This document shows positions 7,112 through 15,665 of a DNA stretch of 64,000 bases, in pieces. Source of the stretch: 40CM-2-70-7 sp035631315 (GTDB taxonomy: Bacteria > Gemmatimonadota > Gemmatimonadetes > Gemmatimonadales > GWC2-71-9); contig DASQIZ010000115.1 in the NCBI GenBank assembly GCA_035631315.1, forward strand, positions 1 through 64,000, read 5' to 3'. Each line of letters starts with the position of its first letter. The stretch's first letter is position 1. The notes under the pieces were generated by a model. The model was not told the origin of the DNA, searched no databases, and saw nothing but the letters and a program-made list of their open reading frames with translations. The translations under genes and the position numbers were made by a program.

Positions 7112-8708
7112 ACGCCGGCGTCTTCCGGTCCGGCTGCGTGCAATCGAGCCGCATCCACCGCTGTGGCGTGCCGTCTGGATTCATCGGAATCACCGTCCGC
7201 CGGTCACGCGGCATGAACTGCGGATCTTCCGAGGCGAGATAGGCGAGCATCGCCACCAGCGTCGCGTTCTGCTCGACGTCCGCGAAGGCGATCTTGTCGT
7301 ACGTGTCGCGATTCGTGTGCCACGTGTACTTCATGTAGTCCCAGTCGTCAGACGCGAGATTGAACCCCGGCGCGCCACATCCCACAAACGACGCGTAGTC
7401 ATCGGGCGGGCCCGACGGACCCGGGAACGTGAACTTGATGTTGCGCGTCAGCTCGCCGGGAATGTCCACCAGATACCGCGCGAGATTCCCCGCTGCCAGC
7501 GTAAACCCCGACGAACTCAACTCGATCACGCGCCCCGTGCCCGCGTCCTGATTGAACGCGGCCTGCAAGCTGTCCATGATCGCGGGATGATCCGCCACGA
7601 ACGCGCGGCTCCCCTCGAGACCCAGCTCTTCCCCCGTCCAATGCCCGACCAGAATCGTGCGCCGCGGATGGGGATACGCCGCGGCGAGAATGCGCATCGC
7701 CTCGAGCATCGTGATGGACCCGGTGCCGTTGTCCGTCGCTCCAGATCCCCCATCCCACGAGTCGAAATGCGCCGAGAGGAGCACGTATTCGTTGGGGAGC
7801 GCCGCGCCCTTGAGCTCCGCGACCACGTTGTACACCGGCGCCTCCGGCCCCCGCACGGCCTGCGCCTCGAGCTGGACCACCGGTCCCTCGTTCTCCGACG
7901 CGAGACGATAGAGCAACCCGTAGTCCTCACATGACACGTCCACCACGGGCGTGCCCTCGACCTCCGAGTCGAAGATCTGGTCCGCCCCCCACCCACCGGA
8001 CCACCGGTTGGTGAGAATCCCGGCGACCCCCGCCTGCGCGAGCCGGCGGGCAAGCGACTGCCGCCCATAGCTGTCCTGGTAGCCCGTGCGTGTAACCCGC
8101 GCGCGCCACTGCCGCATCGCCACCGTACGCTGCGCCTTGAGCGTATCCCACACGTCGGGCAGCTCCCACTTCTCCCAGCTCTCGTCCGGACGGCAAGTCG
8201 GGGGCGGGAAGGACGTCATCACGAACTTCCCCCGCGCCTTTGGTAACCAGGCGACGAACGCCGGGCTGTCTGCGACATCGGGAAGGGTGACGACGTTGCC
8301 ACGCACCGGCCTGCCCGCCGGCGTCCCCTCACTCCACGACAACATCTGCGCCTCGAGCGTGCGCACCCGCGGGACCAGGAGATCGAGATGCGTGATCCCT
8401 CGACGCCAGGAGCGCCAGGTGCCCATCTGCTCCTTGCGCGCGGTGACGTTCCAGCCCGCATAGGTGTGGAGGAGCCAGGCCTGCCCGGCCTCCATGCCGG
8501 GTGACGCCGTGAGTCGTGGCCCGATCGAGTCCATCAGCCGCTGAGCCAGGAAGGGAGCGTGGGAACTGTCGATGCCGAGCGCCCAGATGCGTCGCAGCAC
8601 CGGGTCATCGACGGTGAACCCCTTGGGCGTGATGAAGAAGTCCTGCGCCACGATCGGCCGAGCGGTGGCAGTCAGCACGATGGCGACCAGGAACAGGGAT
8701 CGTCTCAT
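7104..8708 (-). CDS. secreted M28-family metallopeptidase
   Basis: 534 aa from the ATG at 8708, which gives a clean signal peptide (about residues 1-22, ending VAQ); the upstream ORF extension is rejected. A protease-associated-like insert precedes the catalytic domain. The zinc site is recognisable: HFDSWDGGSGATDNGTG (His and bridging Asp), TGEELGLEGSRAF (Glu pair), QDAG, and a late HTNRDTYDKI with the last His. M28 enzymes are di-zinc aminopeptidases or carboxypeptidases working outside the cytoplasm. It is divergent from the lipoprotein gene at 8761 with about 50 bp between starts. Confidence 0.9.
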   Translation of the reverse strand: MRRSLFLVAIVLTATARPIVAQDFFITPKGFTVDDPVLRRIWALGIDSSHAPFLAQRLMDSIGPRLTASPGMEAGQAWLLHTYAGWNVTARKEQMGTWRSWRRGITHLDLLVPRVRTLEAQMLSWSEGTPAGRPVRGNVVTLPDVADSPAFVAWLPKARGKFVMTSFPPPTCRPDESWEKWELPDVWDTLKAQRTVAMRQWRARVTRTGYQDSYGRQSLARRLAQAGVAGILTNRWSGGWGADQIFDSEVEGTPVVDVSCEDYGLLYRLASENEGPVVQLEAQAVRGPEAPVYNVVAELKGAALPNEYVLLSAHFDSWDGGSGATDNGTGSITMLEAMRILAAAYPHPRRTILVGHWTGEELGLEGSRAFVADHPAIMDSLQAAFNQDAGTGRVIELSSSGFTLAAGNLARYLVDIPGELTRNIKFTFPGPSGPPDDYASFVGCGAPGFNLASDDWDYMKYTWHTNRDTYDKIAFADVEQNATLVAMLAYLASEDPQFMPRDRRTVIPMNPDGTPQRWMRLDCTQPDRKTPAFK

Positions 8709-8760
8709 TGGGACAAGTCTCCAGAGGAAGTGCATATTCAGGAGCCCACAGGAGAAACTC

Positions 8761-10443
8761 GTGAACAAGCTGATGTACGCGCTCGCCGCCCTCGCCGCTA
8801 TGGCGGGTTGCCGCAAGGCCGCGCCCTCGAACCCTGACGTGCCGGCGGCTGGCGCCGCGGTCGAACAAACAAGCCCCGGCTCAAAGCCCCCCGCCGAGAT
8901 CGTGACAAGCTTCGATGGCTTGGGCGACGGGTTCACGGGACCACAGGGCACCTTCACCGGCCGCAACCCGTCCGACAACACGCTCGCCGTCGGTCCCGAC
9001 CACGTCTTCCAGATCGTCAACGTCCAGATGGCGATCTTCGACAGGAAGGGCACAGTCCTCTATGGGCCCGTCGGGACGAACACGCTCTTCAAGGGCTTCG
9101 GCGGCGCGTGCGAGGCGGACGACAACGGCGACGCCGTGGTCCGCTACGACCAGCTCGCGAACCGCTGGCTCGTCGTCATGCCGATCTTCAAGGAGATGAA
9201 GCGTCGCGCCGACCAGCCCCCGATCTGGACGGCGAGCAATCAAGTCTATCTCTCGCCCCCTGGGGTGAAGAACCAGCCGGGACCCGCGACCAAATTGTTT
9301 GTGCCCTCCATAGCCCCGGGCGCAAGCCCGGGGTCCCCGGGGTTACCCCAACGCCCGCGCTTCCCGCGCGGGTTTCGTCCTGAGCCACCGAAGCCCGAAG
9401 ACCTGGGCCCCTGGGCGATGTGCTATGCGGTGTCGACCAGCCCCGACCCCCTTGGCACCTGGTACCGCTACGAATTCCTGCGCCCGCTCTTTCCCGACTA
9501 CCCCCGCCCGGCAGTCTGGCCTGACGGCTGGTACGTCCCCACGAGCACCGGTGACACGGTTATCCAGAAGCACACGTGCGTCGCCGATCGCACCAGCATG
9601 CTGGCCGGCAAGCCCGCCACCGAGCAGTGCTTCGTGGTCGACAACGTGAGCTTCCTCAATAACGCGGACCTGGATGGCACGGCGCTCCCGCCGCCGGGGT
9701 CGCCGAACATCGTCATGGCCGACGGCGGCACCCAGCTCCGAGGCAAGTTCTCGGATGATGGGATCTACTACTGGCGTTTCCACGTGGACTGGGTGAATCC
9801 CGACAACAGCCGGCTCACGGGTCCCTTCACCATTCCCGTGGCGCCGTATCACTTCCTCTGTGACGGCCAGCTCACGTCCTGCATCCGTCAGCCGGGCACC
9901 GATCGACACTTGGACGCGCAGGGTGACAAGCTCATGGCCCGGCTCGTCTATCGGAACGTGAATGGCACGGGGGAGATCGTCGCGTCGCACTCGGTGGAGA
10001 CGAATGGCCGGCAGGGCGGGGTGCGCTGGTATCAGTTCACGGTCGGGAAAGATCGCTCCGTCACGCTCGCTCAGCAGGGCGCCTATGCGCCCGATGGCTT
10101 CGATCGCTGGATGCCCTCTGCCGCGATGGACAAGATGGGCGACATCGGCATCGGCTATTCGTACGGCGGGAACGGCGATTTTCCGGGCCAGCGCTTCGCG
10201 GGTCGACTCGCCTCAGATCCCCCCGGCGTTCTCACGCTACACGAAGCGGTGCTCGCGGAAGGTGCGGGGTCGCAAACGAACACGTTGCGTTGGGAGGACT
10301 ACACGCAAACCGCGGTCGATCCGACCGACGACTGCACGATCTGGTACGTGGGCGACTACTACCACAAAGGCGCGGAGAATTATTCCACGCGGATCGGAGC
10401 ATTTCGCATGCCGGGTTGCGCAGTTGCTGACCCCGGGCGTTAG
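8761..10443 (+). CDS. large predicted lipoprotein of unknown function, with an in-frame palindromic insertion
   Basis: 560 aa from GTG 8761, which has an AGGAG site 8 bases upstream and gives a lipoprotein signal ending AMAGC (lipidated Cys about residue 17). The mature protein has repeated strand motifs (SDNTLAVGPDHVFQIVNVQMAIFDRKGTVLYGP, VRYDQLANRWLVV, WRFHVDW, DGFDRWMPSAAMDKMGDIGIGYS) suggestive of a beta-propeller on the cell surface. Two features are odd. A 62-bp stretch of three hairpins at 9311-9372 is read in frame as a Pro/Gly/Arg-rich linker, and the stop TAG lies in the loop of another palindrome, so the C-terminus was probably set by that element. No family name can be given. Confidence 0.8.
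   Translation: MNKLMYALAALAAMAGCRKAAPSNPDVPAAGAAVEQTSPGSKPPAEIVTSFDGLGDGFTGPQGTFTGRNPSDNTLAVGPDHVFQIVNVQMAIFDRKGTVLYGPVGTNTLFKGFGGACEADDNGDAVVRYDQLANRWLVVMPIFKEMKRRADQPPIWTASNQVYLSPPGVKNQPGPATKLFVPSIAPGASPGSPGLPQRPRFPRGFRPEPPKPEDLGPWAMCYAVSTSPDPLGTWYRYEFLRPLFPDYPRPAVWPDGWYVPTSTGDTVIQKHTCVADRTSMLAGKPATEQCFVVDNVSFLNNADLDGTALPPPGSPNIVMADGGTQLRGKFSDDGIYYWRFHVDWVNPDNSRLTGPFTIPVAPYHFLCDGQLTSCIRQPGTDRHLDAQGDKLMARLVYRNVNGTGEIVASHSVETNGRQGGVRWYQFTVGKDRSVTLAQQGAYAPDGFDRWMPSAAMDKMGDIGIGYSYGGNGDFPGQRFAGRLASDPPGVLTLHEAVLAEGAGSQTNTLRWEDYTQTAVDPTDDCTIWYVGDYYHKGAENYSTRIGAFRMPGCAVADPGR
9311..9372. repeat. palindromic element, copy B, inside a coding sequence
   Basis: Three stem-loops in a row: CCCCGGGC (9314-9321)/GCCCGGGG (9326-9333) with loop GCAA, the self-complementary CCCCGGGG (9335-9342), and CCCGCGC (9354-9360)/GCGCGGG (9366-9372). 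The first matches the intergenic family. The stretch is translated in frame as part of IAPGASPGSPGLPQRPRFPRGF and adds no stop, so the host gene stays open. Confidence 0.75.
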
Positions 10444-10452
10444 CCCGGGGTT
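10429..10452. repeat. palindromic element, copy C, providing a stop codon
   Basis: Arms ACCCCGGGC (10430-10438) and GCCCGGGGT (10443-10451) with loop GTTA. The stop TAG of the upstream lipoprotein gene (10441-10443) straddles the loop and right arm. The hairpin probably also ends transcription. Confidence 0.75.
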
Positions 10453-10497
10453 AGGCAGATGGCGCGAAGCTCCGGTGATGCGACGAAAATCTGATAG

Positions 10498-10527
10498 TTG
10501 ACCCGTCTTGTCCCCCCGGGAGTAACT
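10498..10527 (+). promoter_or_regulatory. candidate promoter for the riboswitch-lipoprotein transcript
   Basis: -35 TTGACC (10498-10503) with an 18-bp spacer to a weak -10 GTAACT (10522-10527). The predicted start is near 10534, just ahead of the aptamer. The -10 is poor, so this is tentative. Confidence 0.4.
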
Positions 10528-10567
10528 TGCCGCCGCGTGGCGGAGAAATGCCGCGCATCAAACGCTG

Positions 10568-10683
10568 ACTCAGAGCAAATCCAGTGAAAGCTGGACACGC
10601 AAAGCTATGGGACTACCGCGACCCCGCCGTCGCCACGTTCGCCTGGCCGCCAGCAGACAATCACTGCCGGCGGCCCTTTGTTT
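10568..10683 (+). ncRNA. probable cyclic-di-GMP-I (GEMM) riboswitch with terminator platform
   Basis: The aptamer hallmarks are present in order: GCAAA before a small hairpin TCCAG (10580-10584)/CTGGA (10591-10595) capped by a GAAA-containing loop, then CACGCAAAGC (10596-10605), TATGGGACTA, a variable GC-rich second arm, and CCTGGCCGCC (10642-10651). This matches the GEMM class (CGCAAAGC core, GAAA loop, 3' CCxGGxxGCC). The 3' aptamer strand GGCCGCC (10645-10651) also pairs perfectly with GGCGGCC (10669-10675), which is followed by CTTTGTTT: an intrinsic terminator. Ligand binding to the aptamer would compete with the terminator, giving an ON switch for the lipoprotein gene at 10719. Class assignment is from motif memory and needs a covariance-model search. 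Confidence 0.65.
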
Positions 10684-10718
10684 GCGACGTGACCGCCGGA
10701 AAAGCTTTGGAGGTCGCA

Positions 10719-11513
10719 ATGCATCACCAGAAGAGCCTTACCTATAGCGCGATCGTCGCGCTCCTCGCAGTTGGCGTGGTCGCGTGTAACGACCCGACCA
10801 ACGCAGCCCACACCGCGCTGGCCTCAACGTCGACCCTGGCAGACAAGGGCGGCAACGGCAGCAGCGGTGTCATCGGCGGCATCGCGCCGACGGGTACGCA
10901 CTTCGACCTGAGCGTCGATGGCGTGCCGCAGGGCCAGACCCCCGTCATGACCGGTCTCGATGGGCACACGATCTTCGTCGGGCTGTTCGCCGGCGACTCG
11001 TCGTCATCGATCAAGGGGAACAACGGCAACGGCATCGGCCGGGAAGAGAAGATCTTCATCGTGCCGGCTCCGACCGGAGCGAGCTTCCAGGTCCTGGATC
11101 CGAACGCAACGGACGCGAATGGCGCGACCGTCCAGCTCCCGGTGAGTGTCTCAAGCACCTATAACGTGTGGGTCCGAGCCGTGGCGCCCATCGGGCAGTC
11201 GATTCTGTCGACCTGCGCGACCGCCGCGGTGACGGACTCCACCGGCGTGTCGAGCAGCGAGGTGGTCTGCCCCGTTGCGACGATCTCCATGACCCGCAAC
11301 CCGAACGCGAAGCTCGAGAACGTCGGCTCGGATCTGCTCAAGATCTCGGTCGACGCGAGCGCGAATCCCACGCTCGCCGCGTGCCTGGGCATCAAGAACC
11401 AGCAGCAGACGACGGTGGGGCTGTTTAACAGCTGCTTCCAGAACATGCTCTGGACTCTCCAGGCCAGCGGATTGGCGCAGGTGCAGCTGCAGTTCTATCC
11501 GAAGGCTTCCTGA
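10719..11513 (+). CDS. predicted lipoprotein under riboswitch control
   Basis: 264 aa from ATG 10719, preceded by GGAGG at 10709-10713; the ORF upstream of this ATG runs through the riboswitch and is not coding. The signal peptide ends in a lipobox VVAC (Cys about residue 23). The mature protein is rich in Ser, Thr, Ala, Gly and Val (GGNGSSGVIGGIAPTG, SSSSIKGNNGNGIG) and looks like a beta-sandwich surface protein; four or more cysteines occur in the C-terminal half (STCATAAV, EVVCPV, AACLGI, NSCFQN) and could form disulfides. No family recognised. Control by c-di-GMP would fit a role in adhesion or matrix. Confidence 0.75.
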   Translation: MHHQKSLTYSAIVALLAVGVVACNDPTNAAHTALASTSTLADKGGNGSSGVIGGIAPTGTHFDLSVDGVPQGQTPVMTGLDGHTIFVGLFAGDSSSSIKGNNGNGIGREEKIFIVPAPTGASFQVLDPNATDANGATVQLPVSVSSTYNVWVRAVAPIGQSILSTCATAAVTDSTGVSSSEVVCPVATISMTRNPNAKLENVGSDLLKISVDASANPTLAACLGIKNQQQTTVGLFNSCFQNMLWTLQASGLAQVQLQFYPKAS

Positions 11514-11527
11514 GCAAGGGAGAAACA

Positions 11528-11553
11528 GGGGACAGGGGGTGGGCCCTGTCCCC
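11528..11553. terminator. hairpin terminator after the riboswitch-controlled lipoprotein
   Basis: Perfect 10-bp arms GGGGACAGGG (11528-11537) and CCCTGTCCCC (11544-11553) with a 6-nt loop, 15 bp after the stop. No T tract follows, so it would be a weak or Rho-assisted terminator. Confidence 0.55.
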
Positions 11554-11587
11554 AACCCCCCGCGCACCCGGTCACGCCGGCACCCAG

Positions 11588-11612
11588 TAACCCCGGCCGC
11601 CAGCCCGGGGGG
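11588..11612. repeat. palindromic element, copy D (imperfect)
   Basis: Begins TAACCCCGG and continues GCCCGGGG with a CGCCA loop region; one arm has a mismatch relative to copies A and C. Located in the 240-bp spacer between 11513 and 11755, in which no gene was found. Confidence 0.6.
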
Positions 11613-11754
11613 ACCCGATGACGTGGGCGGCCGTTCTCTAGAGGTCCCGTCCCTTCACGTAGCTGCCGGGCAACTCGGCCATTTCCGTATCGAAGCCCTC
11701 AAAGCACAGTGTCCGGGTCTTGCACGTCCGGTCCTTTTCCGGTGACCTTGGGAT

Positions 11755-12459
11755 ATGTTCACGCCCGCCGCGCTCCGCTTCTTCAAAGAACTCCGCCGCC
11801 ACAACAACAAGTCGTGGTTCGAGGCCCACAAAGAGGAATACCAGGGCCTGGTCGTGACGCCCATGCGGGAGCTCATCGAAGAGCTCGATATTCGCTTTGC
11901 CCGCTCGGCTCCCGAAATCACCGGCGACCCGAAGAAATCGATGTTCCGGATCTACCGGGACATCCGTTTTTCCAGGGACAAGTCGCCCTACAAGACCAAC
12001 GCCGCCTGCTGGTTCTGGCATAAGGATGCCGACCCGCGCGTGGGCGACAGCGCCGAGTCGGGCAGCGCGGGCTTTTACTTCCATCTGGAGCCGGGTGGGT
12101 CGCTCGTCGGCGCCGGGATCTGGATGCCCCCGCGACCAGTGCTGAACAAGGTGCGCGAGGTGATTGCGGAAAAGCCCCAGACGTTCGAGCGTGTGGTGAA
12201 GAATCCCGCCTTCAAGAGACGCTTCGGTGGCCTGGATAAGGAAGGGATGCTGAAGCGCGTGCCCAGGGGATTCGCCCCAGACCACCGCGCGGGCGAGTGG
12301 CTCCGATATCAATCGTTCACGGCGGGCAGAGAGCTCTCGGATCGGGACGTCACCAACAAGAACATCGGGGCACTGCTCGAGAAGGAATTCGTCCGGTTGC
12401 TCCCGCTCGTCCGGTGGCTCAATGGGGCCATGGGGTTGAGGCCCGCCGATCGGCGGTAG
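11755..12459 (+). CDS. DUF2461 (TIGR02453) family protein
   Basis: 234 aa. Clear family signatures run the whole length: LRFFKELRRHNNKSWFEAHKEEYQ near the start, FRIYRDIRFSRDKSPYKTN (about 63-81), GFYFHLEPGGSLVGAGIWMPP (about 104-124), and LKRVPRGFAPDHRAGEWLRYQSF (about 166-188). The family is widespread and cytoplasmic, with no established reaction. ATG 11755 gives the typical FTPAALRFF start. It is followed after 60 bp by the Asp-box protein gene, with an imperfect hairpin between them. Confidence 0.9.
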   Translation: MFTPAALRFFKELRRHNNKSWFEAHKEEYQGLVVTPMRELIEELDIRFARSAPEITGDPKKSMFRIYRDIRFSRDKSPYKTNAACWFWHKDADPRVGDSAESGSAGFYFHLEPGGSLVGAGIWMPPRPVLNKVREVIAEKPQTFERVVKNPAFKRRFGGLDKEGMLKRVPRGFAPDHRAGEWLRYQSFTAGRELSDRDVTNKNIGALLEKEFVRLLPLVRWLNGAMGLRPADRR

Positions 12460-12469
12460 GTGCCGTACC

Positions 12470-12495
12470 GGACCCTGGGGGTTTGCCCCCGGTCC
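12470..12495. terminator. hairpin between DUF2461 gene and Asp-box protein gene
   Basis: GGACC and GGGGG (12470-12481) pair with CCCCC and GGTCC (12486-12495) with a 2-nt bulge and TTTG loop. There is no T tract, so it is only a possible terminator. Confidence 0.4.
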
Positions 12496-12518
12496 CACAC
12501 AAGAACCGAGGTCGACTC

Positions 12519-15500
12519 ATGACGTGTCGAGGGCTCTCCCGCGGGATCGTCGTGACGCTCAACACGATCATCCTTCCCAGTGCCGGGCGCGCGCAGGAGG
12601 CGACCACGCCAGCGCCCCTCACCGCGCTCCGCTGGCGGAGCGTGGGTCCCTACGTCGGGGGACGGGTGGTCGCGGTCGCGGGTATCCCCGGCAAGCACGT
12701 CTTCTACATGGGTGCCGTCGACGGCGGCGTGTGGAAGAGCACCGACTACGGCACCGTCTGGACCAATCTCTCCGACAGCACCCTGCCGGGCTCGAGCCAC
12801 AGCATCGGCGCCATCGCCGTGGCCGCCGCCAACCCCCAGGTGATCTACGTGGGCACGGGTGAAAGCGACATCCGGGCCGACGTTATCACCGGTGACGGCG
12901 TCTTCCGCTCGGCGGACGGCGGAAAGACGTGGCATGCGGCGGGCCTCGGAGATACGCACACGATCAGCAACCTGATCGTCGATCCCCGGAACCCCGACGT
13001 GGTCTACGCTTCATCGCTGGGTCACGTATTCGTGCCTGACCCCAATCGCGGAGTCTTCAAGTCGACCGACGCCGGGAAAAGCTGGCAGCGCGTGCTCTTC
13101 GTGAACGACAGCACCGGCGTGGTGAACCTGGTCATGCAACCCGGCGCGCCCGATGTGCTCTACGCCGCCACCTGGCAGGCGTACCGGACACCGTGGTCCC
13201 TCTCGAGTGGCGGCGCAGGCAGCGGGATCTACAAGTCCGTCGACGGCGGCGCGCACTGGACCAACCTCTCGCACAATCCGGGCTTGCCGCAGGCCATGCT
13301 CGGCAAGATCGGCCTCGCCGTCGCCGCCTCGGCTCCCAACGTCGTCTATGCCGCCATCCAGGCGAAGGCGGGCGGCGTGTTCCGGTCAGACGACGGGGGC
13401 AATACCTGGACTGGCGTGAACGCCGAGTGGAAGCTCCGGCAGCGCGCCTTCTATTACATGGCGATTTTCGTCGATCCCACTGACGCGAATACCGTGTACA
13501 TGCCCCAGGTCGACGTGCTCTACGTTTCCCACGACGGCGCCAAGACCTTCACCAAACTCAACGCGCCGCACGGAGACCACCACACCCTCTGGATCGACCC
13601 CACCGATCCGGGCCTCCTCCTCGAGGGCAATGACGGCGGGGCCACCATCTCGACCGACAGCGGGAAGACCTGGAGTAACGAGAACAACCAGCCGACGGGA
13701 CAGTTCTACGACGTCAGCCTGGACGACCGGTTCCCGTTCCACCTGTATGGCGCGCAACAGGATGAAGGGGCCACCGAGGGACCCAGCGCGTCGTTCGCCG
13801 GCGTGATCCCGCTCGGCGAGTGGAAGCCGGCAGCGTCAGGTGAGAGCACACCCACGGTGGCACAGCCCGGAGATCCGGAGGTCACCTTCGGGGCCGGCTA
13901 CTACAGTCTCTTTTTCAGTTACGATCAGAAGACCGGCGACCTGAAGAGCCTCAGTCCGTGGCCCTACTATCAGGACGCCGCGTCGTCGGCCGAGCTCAAG
14001 TATCGCTGGGCATGGACCCATCCCGTTCTCTTTTCGCCGAACAACCCCCAGGAGATTCTGGTCGGGTCGCAGTACGTGATGCGTACTGACGATCATGGCG
14101 TCACGTGGCGGACCATCAGCCCCGATCTCACCCGGAACGACCCGGCGACCGAGGCGCCGACTGGCGGCCCGATCGACCTCGATCAGTCGGGCGCCGAGGT
14201 CTACCCCTCGGTGTCGGCGCTCGCCGTTTCGACGCGCGATGACAGTGTGATCTGGGCGGGGTCGGCCGACGGCCTGGTCCACGTGACCACAGACGGCGGA
14301 GCCCATTGGCAGGACGTGACGCCGCCGACGCTGCCGAAGTGGTCGGATATCAGCTCGGTCGAACCCTCGCACGTGGATCGCGGAACGGCCTATCTCACCG
14401 CTCAGCGGTACATGTGGGACGACTTCACGCCATACGTCTTCAAGACGACCGACTTCGGCCGGCACTGGACGTCGATGACGACCGGACTCCCGAGGGACGA
14501 GTACGTCTTCGTCATTCGCCAGGATCCCGCTCAGGCGGACCTTCTGCTCCTTGGCACCAAGCGCATGGTGTACGCGAGCCTCGATGGTGCCGCGAGCTGG
14601 CATCCGCTCGCGCTCAATCTTCCGCCGGTGCAGGTGCGGGGTATCGCCTTCAACGCGCGGCAGGGAGACGTTGCGATCGCGACCCACGGGCGCGCGTTCT
14701 GGATCCTCGACAACCTGGCATTGCTGGAGCAGATGACCGGGCGCGCGGCTCCCGGGTCCGATCGCGCCGCCCTGTTCCGGCCGCAGGACGCCTGGCTGAC
14801 GCATGCCTATGGGCAGGGGGAATTCGACCCGGCCCCCACCGATGCCGGCGAGAATCCGCCCTACGGTGCGCGGGTCTTTTTCCAGATCCCGAAGAGCTAC
14901 AACGGCTCGACACCGGTCACGCTCTCCTTCACTGATTCGGGCGGCACGCTGATCCGCGCGTTCCACCTGCATCTGAAGGACACCGCCAGCGTGACGCCGA
15001 AGCCGACGGATGACGACAAGGCGACGAGCGAACGGCGGGCCCAGAGCTTGAAGCGCCTCACCGCCATTACTCCCGGCATGAATCATTTCCAATGGAACCT
15101 GCGCTACGACGACGCGGCCGAAGTGAAAGGATTCTTCGCGCCAGAGGATGCCGCCGTCGCCAATGACGTGGGCGGGCCGGAAGTGGTTCCGGGTCACTAT
15201 CGCGTGGTGCTGGATTACGGTGGGGAGAGGATCACGGCGCCATTCGATGTGACGCTCGATCCGCGGATTCGCGTGGGCGCGGATGCCCTGCGGGAACGGC
15301 TTGCGCTCCAGCTGCAGATCCACTCGACCCTTGATTCGCTGGACGTGGCCCTCAACCGCGCGATTGCCGTTCGCGACAGCCTGAAGGCCGCCGGCCGCGA
15401 CTCGGCGTCACTCGCTCCGCTGGCGGTCGCGATCGACTCGCTCGAGGAGCTGTCGATCCATTCCAGCGAGGGCGACCTCCTCCACGAGCCCAAGCTGCGG

Positions 15501-15665
15501 ACCCACCTCGGTCTTCTCGCCGGGCAGATCGACCTCGCCTATGCGGCGCCGACCCCGGCGCACGCGGCGGTCTACAAGGTGCTGGCCGAGGAGGCGCGGG
15601 TGGGGATGGCGCTGCTCAATGCGGCGATGGCGAAGCTCGGCGCCATTTCGAGACCAATTCCGTAG
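12519..15665 (+). CDS. exported Asp-box (BNR/sortilin-type) beta-propeller protein
   Basis: 1048 aa from ATG 12519, which gives a signal peptide of about 26 residues ending GRA; the 74-residue upstream extension overlaps the previous gene and is rejected. About eleven Asp boxes of the form S-x-D-x-G-x-x-W/F are visible: STDYGTVWT, SADGGKTWH, STDAGKSWQ, SVDGGAHWT, SDDGGNTWT, SHDGAKTFT, STDSGKTWS, TDDHGVTWR, TTDGGAHWQ, TTDFGRHWT, SLDGAASWH. This is the WD40/YVTN/BNR-like propeller family often labelled glycosyl hydrolase, though catalytic activity is not shown. A C-terminal Ig-like plus helical region (about 800-1048) follows. The 3' end overlaps the convergent GH89 gene by 50 bp. Confidence 0.9.
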   Translation: MTCRGLSRGIVVTLNTIILPSAGRAQEATTPAPLTALRWRSVGPYVGGRVVAVAGIPGKHVFYMGAVDGGVWKSTDYGTVWTNLSDSTLPGSSHSIGAIAVAAANPQVIYVGTGESDIRADVITGDGVFRSADGGKTWHAAGLGDTHTISNLIVDPRNPDVVYASSLGHVFVPDPNRGVFKSTDAGKSWQRVLFVNDSTGVVNLVMQPGAPDVLYAATWQAYRTPWSLSSGGAGSGIYKSVDGGAHWTNLSHNPGLPQAMLGKIGLAVAASAPNVVYAAIQAKAGGVFRSDDGGNTWTGVNAEWKLRQRAFYYMAIFVDPTDANTVYMPQVDVLYVSHDGAKTFTKLNAPHGDHHTLWIDPTDPGLLLEGNDGGATISTDSGKTWSNENNQPTGQFYDVSLDDRFPFHLYGAQQDEGATEGPSASFAGVIPLGEWKPAASGESTPTVAQPGDPEVTFGAGYYSLFFSYDQKTGDLKSLSPWPYYQDAASSAELKYRWAWTHPVLFSPNNPQEILVGSQYVMRTDDHGVTWRTISPDLTRNDPATEAPTGGPIDLDQSGAEVYPSVSALAVSTRDDSVIWAGSADGLVHVTTDGGAHWQDVTPPTLPKWSDISSVEPSHVDRGTAYLTAQRYMWDDFTPYVFKTTDFGRHWTSMTTGLPRDEYVFVIRQDPAQADLLLLGTKRMVYASLDGAASWHPLALNLPPVQVRGIAFNARQGDVAIATHGRAFWILDNLALLEQMTGRAAPGSDRAALFRPQDAWLTHAYGQGEFDPAPTDAGENPPYGARVFFQIPKSYNGSTPVTLSFTDSGGTLIRAFHLHLKDTASVTPKPTDDDKATSERRAQSLKRLTAITPGMNHFQWNLRYDDAAEVKGFFAPEDAAVANDVGGPEVVPGHYRVVLDYGGERITAPFDVTLDPRIRVGADALRERLALQLQIHSTLDSLDVALNRAIAVRDSLKAAGRDSASLAPLAVAIDSLEELSIHSSEGDLLHEPKLRTHLGLLAGQIDLAYAAPTPAHAAVYKVLAEEARVGMALLNAAMAKLGAISRPIP

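Noticed and set aside
11638..11730. Protein-like minus-strand fragment ending ELPGSYVKGRDL before the DUF2461 gene
   Set aside because: It reads like a short protein end, but no in-frame ATG, GTG or TTG gives a usable N-terminus; it may be a remnant.
13836..15323. Minus-strand ORF of 495 codons antisense to the Asp-box gene
   Set aside because: It is rich in Arg, His and Gly, has no domain or signal, and lies wholly opposite a gene with eleven clear Asp boxes; long antisense ORFs are expected at this GC.
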